Shown here in pieces: positions 43,930-53,842 of a stretch of 64,000 nucleotides of DNA. The position numbers and the translations under genes are program-made. Numbering within the stretch: position 1 is the first letter of the stretch; the number at the start of each line of letters is the position of its first letter. Under the pieces are notes generated by a model. The model did no database searches. It was given only the letters and a program-made list of their open reading frames with translations, and was not told where the DNA came from. The stretch is from an uncultured Paracoccaceae bacterium. GTDB lineage: Bacteria; Pseudomonadota; Alphaproteobacteria; Rhodobacterales; Rhodobacteraceae. The DNA is taken from the NCBI GenBank assembly GCA_947497065.1, contig CANMEQ010000004.1, positions 248,001 to 312,000 on the forward strand, read 5' to 3'.

Positions 43930-45339
43930 ATGCTGCGCAAAATCGTTTTGATCCTATCGGGCAATGCTGCAGCATCATTGATGTTGTTGGCCCGCAACCT
44001 GTTGGTCGCCCGTTTGATCCCGGTTGAGGACTACGCGATTGCTGCGACGTTTGCCGTTGCGATGGCCTTTGTGGAAATGGCGTCTCAATTGGGGTTGCAG
44101 CAGATGATCGTGCAGGCCCGCGATGGCAACGACCCGAAATTCCAAGCGGCCTTGCAAGGGTTTCAGGTGCTACGCGGTATCATTTCTGGTGTGGCATTGT
44201 TTGTTTTCGCCCAAGCTTTTGCCACGTTTTTGCGCATACCAGACGTGGCGTGGACGTACCAAGTTATGGCGTTGGTGCCTGTGTTAAATGCATTGCAACA
44301 TTTCGACATCCATCGCTTGAACCGCGAAATGCGGTTTTTGCCAATGGTTTTAACGACAGCCGTGCCTGCGTTTATCTCGTTGGTTTTGGTCTGGCCGCTG
44401 GCCATTTGGATGAACGATTATCGCGTGATGCTTTACGCGTTGATTGCGCAGGCCGTTGTTGCAACGGTGACATCCCACCTGACTGCGGAGCGTCGCTATG
44501 CACTATCACTAGACCGCGTGATCATCGGGCAAGCCTTGTCGTTCGGGTGGCCGCTTTTGATCAACGGGTTGCTTTTGTTTGCGGTATTTCAAGGGGATAA
44601 AATTATCGTCGGACGAGAGCTGGGGCTGGCGCCACTGGCGATCTTTGCGATGGGCGTGACGTTGACGCTAACGCCGACGTTGGTTTTGTCTAAATCCGGG
44701 CAAAATTTGTTTCTGCCGAACCTCAGCCGTTTGGCGAAAACGCGGGTAGATCAGCCGCAGCCGTTTTTTCAAATGTCCCATGCGATGGTGCAATTTGCCG
44801 TCGTGAATGGTGCATTGGTCGTTGTGGCGATTTTGCTGTTTGGGCCTTGGCTGGTGTCGAGCGTTCTGGGGGACAAATATGCGGCTTTGATCCCGCTGCT
44901 TATATTGTTTGCGGTGCAACAGGGGGTGCGGGTCTGGAAGACCGGGCCCAATGTTGTTGCGTTGGCCTGTGGCAATACTGTGAATGCGATGCTTTCAAAT
45001 CTGGTCCGCGTGCTGAGCCTGCCGTTGGCGTGGTGGGTGGTTGTAAACGGGGCCGGCGATGCAGGCTTGGTGACGTTGTTGTTTATCGGGATTGCCGCTG
45101 AGATTTTGGGGTTCCTCGTCTCTGCCATTCAGGTGAAATGGCGATACGGATTTTCCTACCGCCGGAGTGCGGCGGCGATTGGGGTGAGTGGGTTGGTGAT
45201 GATCACTGCTGCAATGACAGTGTTGTCGAATGATCCGGCCGTTGCTCGTGCGGCCTATTGGGTCAGCCCAGCGCTTTTTGCGGGGCTCTGTGCTGTTGTT
45301 CCGGATCTAAGGCGGCTGGTGTTTGACAAGGTCGGCTAG
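43930..45339 (+). CDS. Oligosaccharide flippase (Wzx)
   Basis: A 469-residue membrane protein of the MOP/PST superfamily with about 12-14 helices. The N-terminus ([32 protein letters not shown]) and the central FQGDKIIVGRELGLAPLAIFAMG segment are typical of Wzx. It would flip the undecaprenyl-linked repeat to the periplasm for polymerisation. Last gene of the rightward operon. Its TAG overlaps the stop of the convergent regulator gene, leaving no room for a separate terminator. Confidence 0.92.
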   Translation: MLRKIVLILSGNAAASLMLLARNLLVARLIPVEDYAIAATFAVAMAFVEMASQLGLQQMIVQARDGNDPKFQAALQGFQVLRGIISGVALFVFAQAFATFLRIPDVAWTYQVMALVPVLNALQHFDIHRLNREMRFLPMVLTTAVPAFISLVLVWPLAIWMNDYRVMLYALIAQAVVATVTSHLTAERRYALSLDRVIIGQALSFGWPLLINGLLLFAVFQGDKIIVGRELGLAPLAIFAMGVTLTLTPTLVLSKSGQNLFLPNLSRLAKTRVDQPQPFFQMSHAMVQFAVVNGALVVVAILLFGPWLVSSVLGDKYAALIPLLILFAVQQGVRVWKTGPNVVALACGNTVNAMLSNLVRVLSLPLAWWVVVNGAGDAGLVTLLFIGIAAEILGFLVSAIQVKWRYGFSYRRSAAAIGVSGLVMITAAMTVLSNDPAVARAAYWVSPALFAGLCAVVPDLRRLVFDKVG

Positions 45340-46040
45340 ACCATTCGAATTACGTCTTTATCGATTGCCAGCATGTAGCCGCGGCGGGCAATGTTGCGGA
45401 CCAACAATTCAGAAATCATCTGGTTCCCCAAGGTGTCACGCAACCGTTTGATGCGGGTGGCCCCAGCGGCTTCTTCGCAATCGGATGCCGCGCGGCCAGA
45501 AATGACCCCTTCAATCTCGGCGCCGGAGAGAACTTCATCGTCCATACGGGCTTCCGCTAGAACGGAGAGGGTTTCGATTGCGGCATCAGTCAGCTTGAAT
45601 TCGAAATTATTCAGATAAACCATGTTCTGGTCGCGCGAAATCAACAGTGAGTTCACCTCGATACCCTTGCGCTCGATTTGCCCCATGCGCCGGTTCATTC
45701 CGATCAACATGACCAAAAACGCGACTGCCGCGATCAGAAGGGCGGTCGCAAAGACCAGCAACACGAAGATCACGAAGCGGTAGCTATCGAGCGTTGCTGA
45801 GAAGGCTGTGCCAGATTGCGCGAGAATTTCCAAAAGTCGGATTTCGCTTTGCCCGGTCAGGTCGGCGTTTTCGACGAACAACTGCTCTACGCGCATATTA
45901 AAGGCGTTGGCATCGGGTAAGTTCATGAACAACAGCACAGCCGCCGTCGCCAGAATGACGACGATTGCAGCAATGCCACCTACAACAATGCGGTTGCCGG
46001 TTTGGCGCGCTTCAATAGCGGAGGTAGTAGGCTCCTGCAC
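45336..46040 (-). CDS. Two-helix membrane protein with a C-terminal OmpR-like winged helix
   Basis: A 234-residue protein with TM helices at about 17-39 and 88-115 enclosing a periplasmic loop of about 48 residues. A cytoplasmic C-terminal domain (about 140-224) ends ATRIKRLRDTLG...RNIARRGYML, which resembles the recognition helix and wing of OmpR/PhoB DNA-binding domains. ToxR and CadC have the reverse order, with DNA-binding first. I place the start at a GTG (46040) because GAGGAG lies ten bases upstream. ATGs at 46085 and 46070 are in frame but lack a ribosome site and overlap the upstream gene more. It may control the adjacent EPS locus. Confidence 0.65.
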   Translation of the reverse strand: MQEPTTSAIEARQTGNRIVVGGIAAIVVILATAAVLLFMNLPDANAFNMRVEQLFVENADLTGQSEIRLLEILAQSGTAFSATLDSYRFVIFVLLVFATALLIAAVAFLVMLIGMNRRMGQIERKGIEVNSLLISRDQNMVYLNNFEFKLTDAAIETLSVLAEARMDDEVLSGAEIEGVISGRAASDCEEAAGATRIKRLRDTLGNQMISELLVRNIARRGYMLAIDKDVIRMV

Positions 46041-46293
46041 TCTCTCTTCTCTCCTCAAGTCCGGCATCATCGAAGACGCCTTCAATACTCAGCAGTTGCC
46101 AATCATCTTGTGCCAACCGCGGTGTCAGTTCGTTTGCCGCCGCCGATGCGGTGCATTCGCCCCGTACTTCGACGACACCGTAGTGCAGTCGTAGGGGATC
46201 GTCACGCTTGGCTTTATAATCCGCAAAGCAGGCTGCTTGGGCAGATCCGGCGAGGGCCAGTATCGTGGCTGTATATAGGAGTGTGCGTTTCAT
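46012..46293 (-). CDS. Small secreted protein, function unknown
   Basis: A 93-residue protein with a signal peptide (about 1-20, GSAQAAC). The mature part holds two cysteines (CFADYKAKRDDPLRLHYG and GEC) that could form a disulfide, and ends GAYYLRY. The pattern C-x-ADYKAK-x-DDPLRLHYG recurs, to my recollection, in many Rhodobacteraceae genomes, but no function is known to me. It overlaps the start of the membrane regulator gene, so the two may be coupled. Confidence 0.7.
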   Translation of the reverse strand: MKRTLLYTATILALAGSAQAACFADYKAKRDDPLRLHYGVVEVRGECTASAAANELTPRLAQDDWQLLSIEGVFDDAGLEERRESAGAYYLRY

Positions 46294-46458
46294 GGGGTGA
46301 CCATGGCCTGAGAGCGGCTGTTATTCAATATCCACCGCCCCAGAATGCGCGCCATCCGATAACAGCTCACTGATATTGAGCGGCATGACGTCTGTTGGCC
46401 AATGTTGCTCCAGACCTCGTCAGCACAGGCTGGCGGCTAACACAAAGGATCATAACAG

Positions 46459-46908
46459 ATGGCTATGAAAACACTGACGGCTGGCGTTCTTGCTGCAACG
46501 CTCTCTTTTACATCTATGGCGCCTACAACGGCTGCCGCAGAATTCTCTCGCGATGATGCGCTTGTGGGGATCACCGCGTTGCTGCTTTTGGGGGCTGCGA
46601 TCCATCACAATCGTGATGATAACTCAAACTCCACTCCCGCACGGTCTACGCCCCGTGCCACACCTCGTACGCAACCGCGTAATGACGCATGGCGCGTTCT
46701 TCCGGCGCAGTGTCTCACCCAAGCGACGCGCCGCAATGGGGACAGAGTGCGGTTCTTTGGGCAACGCTGCATGAGCAATAATTACCGGGCTGTAAATCGT
46801 TTGCCACAGGCGTGTCGCGTTGAATTCCGCACACGTGATGGCGGCGTGCGTAGAGGCTACCGCGCGTCTTGTCTGCGCGATCAAGGGTTCCGCACAACCC
46901 GGCAATAA
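46459..46908 (+). CDS. Secreted basic protein, function unknown
   Basis: A 149-residue protein with a signal peptide (about 1-27, TTAAAE), a hydrophobic segment (VGITALLLLGAAI), a Ser/Thr/Pro/Arg-rich linker (about 53-75) and a C-terminal Cys-bearing domain with four cysteines (CLTQ, QRCM, ACRV, SCLR). The composition suggests a disulfide-stabilised periplasmic or surface domain. I do not recognise the family with certainty. A terminator follows. Confidence 0.7.
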   Translation: MAMKTLTAGVLAATLSFTSMAPTTAAAEFSRDDALVGITALLLLGAAIHHNRDDNSNSTPARSTPRATPRTQPRNDAWRVLPAQCLTQATRRNGDRVRFFGQRCMSNNYRAVNRLPQACRVEFRTRDGGVRRGYRASCLRDQGFRTTRQ

Positions 46909-46955
46909 GGTCGGCGCGGATGTAAAGACGCGCCACCCACTTGGTGCGTCTCGCG

Positions 46956-46989
46956 AGGCAGGGGGAGGACATGGGCCCCCTGCCTTTTG
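46956..46989 (+). terminator. Rho-independent terminator
   Basis: GGCAGGGGG and CCCCCTGCC form a 9-bp stem around AGGACATGGG, followed by TTTTGCGTTTT. Confidence 0.85.
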
Positions 46990-47097
46990 CGTTTTGCAAA
47001 TAGCGCATGGCGGTAATGCAGTTCTAAACCTAACACCGTCCAGATAGGTCAGCTATATTGACACATAGGGAGCTGATTTAGACAAAAGGACGTAGAC

Positions 47098-47253
47098 ATG
47101 ATCCAAGATCGTTTGACCGCCAAATTTCTGAAAAACAAAACGGCTGCCCCACAAGCCAAAGCAAAGAAGCCAGCAGCTAAGGCATATCGCGCACCTCGCC
47201 CCGTTGATGTTCGGTTGTCCATCGGGAACCGCAGCACGACTGTATGGCTCTAA
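47098..47253 (+). CDS. Small basic protein, 51 residues, function unknown
   Basis: An ATG with AAGGA eight bases upstream opens a 51-codon frame. Ala, Lys and Pro dominate the first half (KTAAPQAKAKKPAAKAYR), followed by a more regular end (VDVRLSIGNRSTTVWL). The strong ribosome site and histone-tail-like composition suggest a real small nucleic-acid- or membrane-associated protein, but I know of no family. It is 40 bases upstream of rnhB. Confidence 0.55.
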   Translation: MIQDRLTAKFLKNKTAAPQAKAKKPAAKAYRAPRPVDVRLSIGNRSTTVWL

Positions 47254-47293
47254 ACCCTTGCAGGTCAGTGGTGGGTCTGGTTCATCATGATCC

Positions 47294-47902
47294 ATGACAA
47301 CTGGACCTGATTTTACATTTGAAGAAAATTTAACGGCCCGCGGTGCATTGCATATCGCGGGCGTTGATGAAGTTGGACGCGGCCCATTGGCGGGTCCCGT
47401 CACCGCCGCAGCGGTCATCCTAGACCCGCAAAATATCCCTGACGGATTGAATGACAGTAAAGCGTTGACCAAACGCAGGCTGGCCATTTTGGAGCCGCTG
47501 ATCATGGATTGCGCGCAGGTGTCTATCGCCCATGCATCAGTCGAAGAAATAGATGAGATCAATATCTTACAGGCATCGCATCTTGCGATGATGCGTGCGG
47601 TGGATGGTCTTGATCGCGTCGATCATGCGTTGATTGATGGCAACAAAATTCCTCACGATTTGAAATGTCCTGCAACATCCGTGATCAAGGGAGACGGTCG
47701 AAGTTTGTCGATTGCTGCGGCTTCAATTGTGGCAAAAGTATGTCGCGATCGGATCATGGTTGAATTGGCGCAACAGTACCCGGGCTATGGGTGGGAGACG
47801 AACGCCGGATATGGATCAAAAAGTCACATATCTGCACTTCAAAATTTGGGGGTTACCCCACACCATAGACGATCGTTCAAACCGGTCCACAATATGTTGT
47901 GA
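47294..47902 (+). CDS. rnhB: Ribonuclease HII
   Basis: A 202-residue enzyme that cleaves the RNA strand of RNA-DNA hybrids and single ribonucleotides in DNA. The active site begins IAGVDEVGRGPLAGPV (Asp25, Glu26). LNDSKALTKRRL, LIDGNKIP and AAASIVAKVCRDRIM (third carboxylate) follow, then the YGWETNAGYGSKSH motif and H-R-R-SF-KPV near the end. Length is normal. Immediately downstream lies the ccrM promoter region; the rnhB-ccrM order is common in the family. Confidence 0.95.
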   Translation: MTTGPDFTFEENLTARGALHIAGVDEVGRGPLAGPVTAAAVILDPQNIPDGLNDSKALTKRRLAILEPLIMDCAQVSIAHASVEEIDEINILQASHLAMMRAVDGLDRVDHALIDGNKIPHDLKCPATSVIKGDGRSLSIAAASIVAKVCRDRIMVELAQQYPGYGWETNAGYGSKSHISALQNLGVTPHHRRSFKPVHNML

Positions 47903-47924
47903 CAAGCAAAAATCGTAACCTACT

Positions 47925-49125
<1,201 letters not shown>

Positions 49126-49194
49126 ACTTAACTATTCTCCAGAATTTACGATTACCGCCTGTGCCTGCGGCCCTATAGCCGTGGCACCACTTTC

Positions 49195-49236
49195 CCCCCG
49201 TCGGTCCCCAAGACCTGGCGGGGGTTTTTTCTTATT
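49195..49236 (+). terminator. Rho-independent terminator after ccrM
   Basis: CCCCCG pairs with CGGGGG, enclosing an inner GGTC-CCCAA-GACC hairpin, and is followed by TTTTTTCTTATTT. Confidence 0.85.
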
Positions 49237-49298
49237 TGTTCCCCCGTGACGTTGTGGCGCCAGCAGGCCATAAGGGGCTATGCGTTTTAGGAACTGTT

Positions 49299-50303
49299 AT
49301 GGTTAAAATTCTTCTTACTGGTGGAGCGGGCTACATCGGGTCGCATACCTATCTGGCCCTTGTTCAAGCTGGATTTGATGTCGTTATTTTTGACAATTTT
49401 TCGAACGCTAAAGAGGACGTGCCGTTACGACTGCAGGACCTTTGCGGGCACACCGTTGACGTTGTCAAAGGGGATGTTCTGGACCGACGCGATATAGCAG
49501 ATGTTTTCAACGCACATGATATCGACGGTGTGGTGCATTTCGCGGCGAAAAAAGCCGTGGGCGAAAGTGTCGAGCAACCGCTAGACTATATTCACACGAA
49601 CGTTGGCGGTTTGTTGAACCTGCTCGCTGCCATGGATGACGCTGGCGTGCGCCGGATTGTGTTTTCTTCGTCGGCCACGGTTTATGGGGATACGGACGTT
49701 CAGCCCATTCCCGAAGATCACCCGCGGGCCTATACCTCGCCCTATGCGTACACCAAGATTGCGGGTGAGCAGATTTTAGAACAGCTCAGCGATGATTGGG
49801 CTGTCGGGATTTTGCGGTACTTCAACCCGGTTGGTGCGCATCAATCGGCCATGATCGGTGAAGATGCAGAAGATATTCCAAACAATTTGATGCCGTATAT
49901 TGCAAAGGTCGCGACCGGTCAGTTGGAGGAACTATCGGTGTTCGGCGATGACTATGCCACACCAGACGGCACCGGTGTCAGGGACTATATTCATGTTGAA
50001 GATTTGGCAGATGGCCATGTTTTGTCGATGAAGTCCCTTCTTGAGACCAATCAAAGCCACACAGTTAACCTCGGGACCGGTGAGGGATCATCGGTGTTAG
50101 ACGTGGTGGGCGCCTATGCTGAAGCGTGCGGTCAGGACCTGAAGTATAAAATTGCGCCGCGCCGCGACGGTGATGTTGCTGTGCTGACAGCCCGACCTGA
50201 CAAAGCGAAGCAAGAGCTTGGCTTTGAAGCGAAGCGTAGCCTTTCAGACATGTGCAAATCGTCGTGGGCTTGGGTGAGTGGCCAGCGCCGGAACGTGAAG
50301 TAG
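49299..50303 (+). CDS. galE: UDP-glucose 4-epimerase
   Basis: A 334-residue short-chain dehydrogenase-fold enzyme interconverting UDP-glucose and UDP-galactose. NAD-binding is by LLTGGAGYIGSH, VVIFDNFSNA provides the adenosine-ribose site, FSSSATVYGD carries the catalytic Ser/Thr and SPYAYTKIAGE the Tyr-x3-Lys pair. YFNPVGAH and GTGVRDYIHVEDLADGH are family motifs. AGGA lies seven bases before the ATG. It may supply UDP-galactose to the EPS locus some 4 kb upstream, although it is separately transcribed. Confidence 0.94.
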   Translation: MVKILLTGGAGYIGSHTYLALVQAGFDVVIFDNFSNAKEDVPLRLQDLCGHTVDVVKGDVLDRRDIADVFNAHDIDGVVHFAAKKAVGESVEQPLDYIHTNVGGLLNLLAAMDDAGVRRIVFSSSATVYGDTDVQPIPEDHPRAYTSPYAYTKIAGEQILEQLSDDWAVGILRYFNPVGAHQSAMIGEDAEDIPNNLMPYIAKVATGQLEELSVFGDDYATPDGTGVRDYIHVEDLADGHVLSMKSLLETNQSHTVNLGTGEGSSVLDVVGAYAEACGQDLKYKIAPRRDGDVAVLTARPDKAKQELGFEAKRSLSDMCKSSWAWVSGQRRNVK

Positions 50304-50304
50304 G

Positions 50305-51453
50305 CTAGCGGGGCATGGGGTTGGTCGCTGTTTTGTACGGCGTCCAATCCTCGATCTCTGGGTAGTATTTTTTACGCCATGCGCGAACCTGTGGGTTCAT
50401 GTACCGTCGCCATAGTGGCGGGATCATCGCCAGCATGGTCATTATGGGATAGCCATAGGGCAGCTGCGGCGCGTCGTCTTCGCTGTAGGTCTGGAGCATT
50501 GGGAACCGCCGATCTGGTTTGTAGTGATGATCTGAATGACGTTGCAGGTTGATCAGCAACCAATTGGACGCCTTTTGCGAGGCATTCCACGAATGCCGTG
50601 GCAGCACGTGCTCGTATTTTCCATCGCCAAGATGTTTGCGTGTCAGGCCGTAGTGTTCGACATAATTCACCAATTCAAGCTGCCAGATTGCAATGAAAGC
50701 CTGCCAGGCGAACAAGGCAAGGCCGACAAATCCGCCGACAAGGATCGCGCATAAGATCATTATGAGTTGCAGAAGCGCATACCGCCAAAACGGGTTCGAC
50801 GGGTGATGCCACTCCAATTTCTTGCGTGCCAACATTGCCTGTTCTGCCTTAAACGCGGAAACAGGTTGCTGCCGGAGAACGCGTGGAAAGTAGCGGTGGA
50901 ACCCCTCGTTGTAGCGGGCGGTCACAGGGTCGCGCGGGGTGCCAACATAACGGTGGTGCACCAAAAGATGTTCGCTGCGGAAATGGGAATACAGCGCCAT
51001 AGAAAGCAAAATATCACCCAGCCAACGTTCAAATTTTGGTTTCTGGTGGCACAGTTCATGGGCGTAGGTGATGCCAATAGTGCCGGACACGACACCCATG
51101 CCGAAGAACAATACAATCTGTTCTAAACCGCTTAAGTGACCTGTCGAGGTTACGTACCAGATGACACCAAACAGCGTGATGAACTGCATTGGAGCCCAAA
51201 GGATGGTGATGGCGCGGTACCAAAAAAGATCGCTATCGGGCGTATCAAGATCAGCATTGTCTTCAAATGTGCCCGCGACTGCATCGATGGCTGAAAACAA
51301 ATACCATGTTGCGATGGGCATCAAAATGACCGTCCAGCCCCCGAAAATCGCGCCGACCCATGCCAATGGGATCAATCCTGCGGATAGCCAAAAAGGGGCA
51401 GCCCGGCTTGCTTTCGCCATTTGAGTACGTGGAATAATTGGAAACGACGACAT
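50305..51453 (-). CDS. alkB: Alkane 1-monooxygenase (AlkB-type, non-haem di-iron)
   Basis: A 382-residue inner-membrane hydroxylase that oxidises medium- or long-chain n-alkanes at the terminal carbon. The eight-histidine ligand set is visible: HELCH (YAHELCHQK), SEHLLVHHRYVGTPRDP and LQRHSDHHYKPDRRFP. The NYVEHYGL block, characteristic of AlkB, is also present. About six hydrophobic helices. AGGAG precedes the ATG. No rubredoxin gene is adjacent, so electron donors are elsewhere. It is convergent with galE, one base between stops. Confidence 0.92.
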   Translation of the reverse strand: MSSFPIIPRTQMAKASRAAPFWLSAGLIPLAWVGAIFGGWTVILMPIATWYLFSAIDAVAGTFEDNADLDTPDSDLFWYRAITILWAPMQFITLFGVIWYVTSTGHLSGLEQIVLFFGMGVVSGTIGITYAHELCHQKPKFERWLGDILLSMALYSHFRSEHLLVHHRYVGTPRDPVTARYNEGFHRYFPRVLRQQPVSAFKAEQAMLARKKLEWHHPSNPFWRYALLQLIMILCAILVGGFVGLALFAWQAFIAIWQLELVNYVEHYGLTRKHLGDGKYEHVLPRHSWNASQKASNWLLINLQRHSDHHYKPDRRFPMLQTYSEDDAPQLPYGYPIMTMLAMIPPLWRRYMNPQVRAWRKKYYPEIEDWTPYKTATNPMPR

Positions 51454-51499
51454 GGGCTACTCCTGATCTTTGAACAGTATAGCCGAAAGCTGGGCCCGC

Positions 51500-52561
51500 T
51501 CAAACTGTCCGTAAGGTCGCGGCGGCTGCGATGGCGTGGGCCTTTCGCATAACGGTCGGTAGCGAGGTTGGCGTAAACTCATCCTCTGAAACAAAGTGTC
51601 CGCGATTGGGCTGGGCATTTTTAGGTAGCCAAACCGTTTGAACGGACAAGACAAGATGAAAATGGGTGAAGGTATGCAACGCGGGATCGTTTATGGCTGT
51701 CCAGTCTGCGTCAATTGGGGGCGCAGGTGTCGGATCATCTGACCAATCGGTTGTAGGCCACCCCAACATCCCCCCGAGTAAGCCTTTCTCTGGCCGCGTT
51801 TCGAGCAGCCAAGCTCCATCTGTCCGCCGCGCGATATAGGCAATACCATGGCGTGTGGGTTTGGGCTTCTTTGGTGTCTTTTTCGGCAGTTCTAACTGGG
51901 TTCCGGCGATACGGCCTTCACATGGGTCGCGCAGGGGGCAGATCCCACAGGCGGGGTTTTTCGGGGTGCAGAGTGTTGCCCCAAGATCCATCACGGCCTG
52001 AGCATAATCACCGGGTCGGCTGTGCGAGGTGTGCTTTTCCGCATAGGTCATGAACACCGGTTTTGCACCGGGCAGAGGAGTGTCATCGTTGTAAAGCCGA
52101 GACATCACACGCTCGACGTTTCCGTCTAGCACAGTCGAAGGCTCGTCAAAGGCGATGGCTGAAATTGCTGCGGCTGTGTAGGGGCCAATACCGGGCAGGG
52201 TTATTAAAACGTCGTAACGTTGCGGGAAGCTGCCGCCATGGTCAGACACCACAGCGCGCGCGCATTTCAGCAGGTTTCGTGCCCGTGCATAATACCCTAG
52301 TCCAGCCCACGCCGCCATGACGTCAGCATCCTTGGCTGCGGCCAAATCACCAACGGTGGGCCATAGCTGTGTAAACTTTAGATGATAGGCCCGAACAGCA
52401 GCGACCGTTGTTTGCTGCAGCATCACTTCAGAGAGCCAAACAAAATACGGATCAGGGCGTACGCCAGCTTTGCGATCTGATGGCATCACACGCCACGGCA
52501 TTTCGCGGGCATGTACATCATACCAGTCGAGTAACGCTGTTGTGACTGAAGTTTTCCCCAA
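51500..52561 (-). CDS. mutY: A/G-specific adenine DNA glycosylase
   Basis: A 353-residue base-excision enzyme removing adenine opposite 8-oxoguanine. WLSEVMLQQTTV is the family signature with the catalytic Glu. LPGIGPYTAAAISAIAF is the helix-hairpin-helix, DLGATLC gives the catalytic Asp, and C-x6-C-x2-C-x5-C (CTPKNPACGICPLRDPC) binds the 4Fe-4S cluster. A Nudix-like C-terminal domain completes it. I place the start at a TTG (52561) because GAGGA lies eight bases upstream and the family begins about here; the longer frame would run through the divergent dciA promoter. Confidence 0.92.
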   Translation of the reverse strand: MGKTSVTTALLDWYDVHAREMPWRVMPSDRKAGVRPDPYFVWLSEVMLQQTTVAAVRAYHLKFTQLWPTVGDLAAAKDADVMAAWAGLGYYARARNLLKCARAVVSDHGGSFPQRYDVLITLPGIGPYTAAAISAIAFDEPSTVLDGNVERVMSRLYNDDTPLPGAKPVFMTYAEKHTSHSRPGDYAQAVMDLGATLCTPKNPACGICPLRDPCEGRIAGTQLELPKKTPKKPKPTRHGIAYIARRTDGAWLLETRPEKGLLGGMLGWPTTDWSDDPTPAPPIDADWTAINDPALHTFTHFHLVLSVQTVWLPKNAQPNRGHFVSEDEFTPTSLPTVMRKAHAIAAAATLRTV

Positions 52562-52628
52562 GATTGTGATCCTCAATAGGCAGAATTGCTGGTGTTGCTG
52601 TGTCAGAGGTTTAGAGTAGTGCAGAGAA

Positions 52629-53141
52629 ATGAAACAGCCACGATCATATAACGGAAAGCGCGGATTCTCTCGCGCGGCGACCTTGATGCAAAAAAGCATT
52701 CGAGGCGCGACCGAAACCCGTGGCTTCGCGCAGACGCGCGTTCTAACCCATTGGCCAGAGATTGTTGGCGAAGGCATCGCCAAAATCGCAAACCCGGTGG
52801 ATGTGAGCTACGCCAAGGGCGGTTTTGGCGCGACGTTGACTGTTTTGACGTCTGGCGCACAGGCCCCCATGCTGGAAATGCAAAAGGAGCAGATCCGCGA
52901 GAAGGTAAATGCCTGTTACGGCTACAACGCCATTGCCCGTGTCCGAATTACGCAGACCGCGCGGACCGGATTCGCCGAAGGCCAACTAGCGTTCGAACAT
53001 CGGCCCAAAAAAACCAAAGGCCCAAAACCCGAGGCAAAAGTTGCTGCGCAACATCTTGCCGCACCCGTCGAAAATGATGAATTGCGTCTTGCGCTTGAAG
53101 CGCTGGGCGCCAATGTCATCTCCAAACGTCCCGATACCTGA
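52629..53141 (+). CDS. dciA: DciA-type (DUF721) helicase-loading protein
   Basis: A 170-residue protein of the DUF721 family. RGFAQTRVLTHWPEIVGEGIAKIANP is the conserved core with the invariant W-x-x-I/V-V-G motif. The following beta strands (ATLTVLTSGAQAPMLEMQKEQIREKVNACYGYNAIARVRI) complete the KH-like fold. A disordered, Lys/Pro-rich tail ends the protein. Known members load replicative helicase DnaB in bacteria lacking DnaC. It is divergent from mutY and 11 bases upstream of the DsbA-like gene. Confidence 0.85.
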   Translation: MKQPRSYNGKRGFSRAATLMQKSIRGATETRGFAQTRVLTHWPEIVGEGIAKIANPVDVSYAKGGFGATLTVLTSGAQAPMLEMQKEQIREKVNACYGYNAIARVRITQTARTGFAEGQLAFEHRPKKTKGPKPEAKVAAQHLAAPVENDELRLALEALGANVISKRPDT

Positions 53142-53152
53142 AAGAGATCCTG

Positions 53153-53818
53153 ATGAAAAAATCTATCCTCGCCTCTGTTGCCGTTGTCGCGGTTGCTGCT
53201 GTTGCTGGCGGTGCATGGTTCATGAACCAATCATCGGCACAGGCCCAAACATCTACTGATACGGCCGCTACTGAAGCTGCATCATTTGATGTTGTTGAAA
53301 TGGTCCAAGGCAACCCGGATGCTGCTGTCGAACTGATCGAATACGCGTCTTACACCTGCCCGCACTGCGCGGCGTTTCACAGCAACCAATATCAAGAGAT
53401 CAAAGAGAACTACATCGATACTGGGCTGATCAAGTTTGTGTATCGTGAAGTCTATTTCGATCAACCCGGTTTGTGGGCGTCGATGATTGCGCGGTGTGGT
53501 GGCGAAATGCGGTTCTTTGGCATCTCCAATCTGCTGTATGAAGGCCAGCAAGATTGGGCGCGTGCAGGCGATGGCGCTGCTATTGCCAATGCTCTGCGCA
53601 ACATCGGTAAAGTTGCAGGCATCACTGACGAGGAGCTGGATGCGTGCATGAGTGACGGTGACCAAGCGCAAGAGCTGATGGCATGGTACCGCGCCAATGC
53701 AGAGGCCGACGAAGTAACCGGCACGCCAAGCTTTGTGATCAACGGTGAGAAATACGCAAACATGAACTACGCGGATTTTTCCGAGGTACTGGATGAGAAG
53801 TTGGCCGAGGCCAATTAA
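53153..53818 (+). CDS. DsbA-family thiol-disulfide oxidoreductase
   Basis: A 221-residue periplasmic protein with an N-terminal signal or anchor (about 4-30). A thioredoxin fold carries the active-site motif TCPHC (Cys75 and Cys78), and the cis-Pro loop is GTPSFVINGEKY. The helical insert between them is the DsbA/DsbG-like type (thioredoxin_4 group). It could oxidise or isomerise disulfides in exported proteins, such as the cysteine-bearing secreted proteins of this genome. A strong terminator follows. Confidence 0.9.
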   Translation: MKKSILASVAVVAVAAVAGGAWFMNQSSAQAQTSTDTAATEAASFDVVEMVQGNPDAAVELIEYASYTCPHCAAFHSNQYQEIKENYIDTGLIKFVYREVYFDQPGLWASMIARCGGEMRFFGISNLLYEGQQDWARAGDGAAIANALRNIGKVAGITDEELDACMSDGDQAQELMAWYRANAEADEVTGTPSFVINGEKYANMNYADFSEVLDEKLAEAN

Positions 53819-53842
53819 GTCGCACCCACTTTTTTCTTAAAC

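Noticed and set aside
14236-45339. Recently transferred genomic island
   Set aside because: Apart from AT-rich intergenic spacers, base and codon use of the genes looks like that of the flanking housekeeping genes, and there are no mobility genes. Older transfer cannot be excluded.
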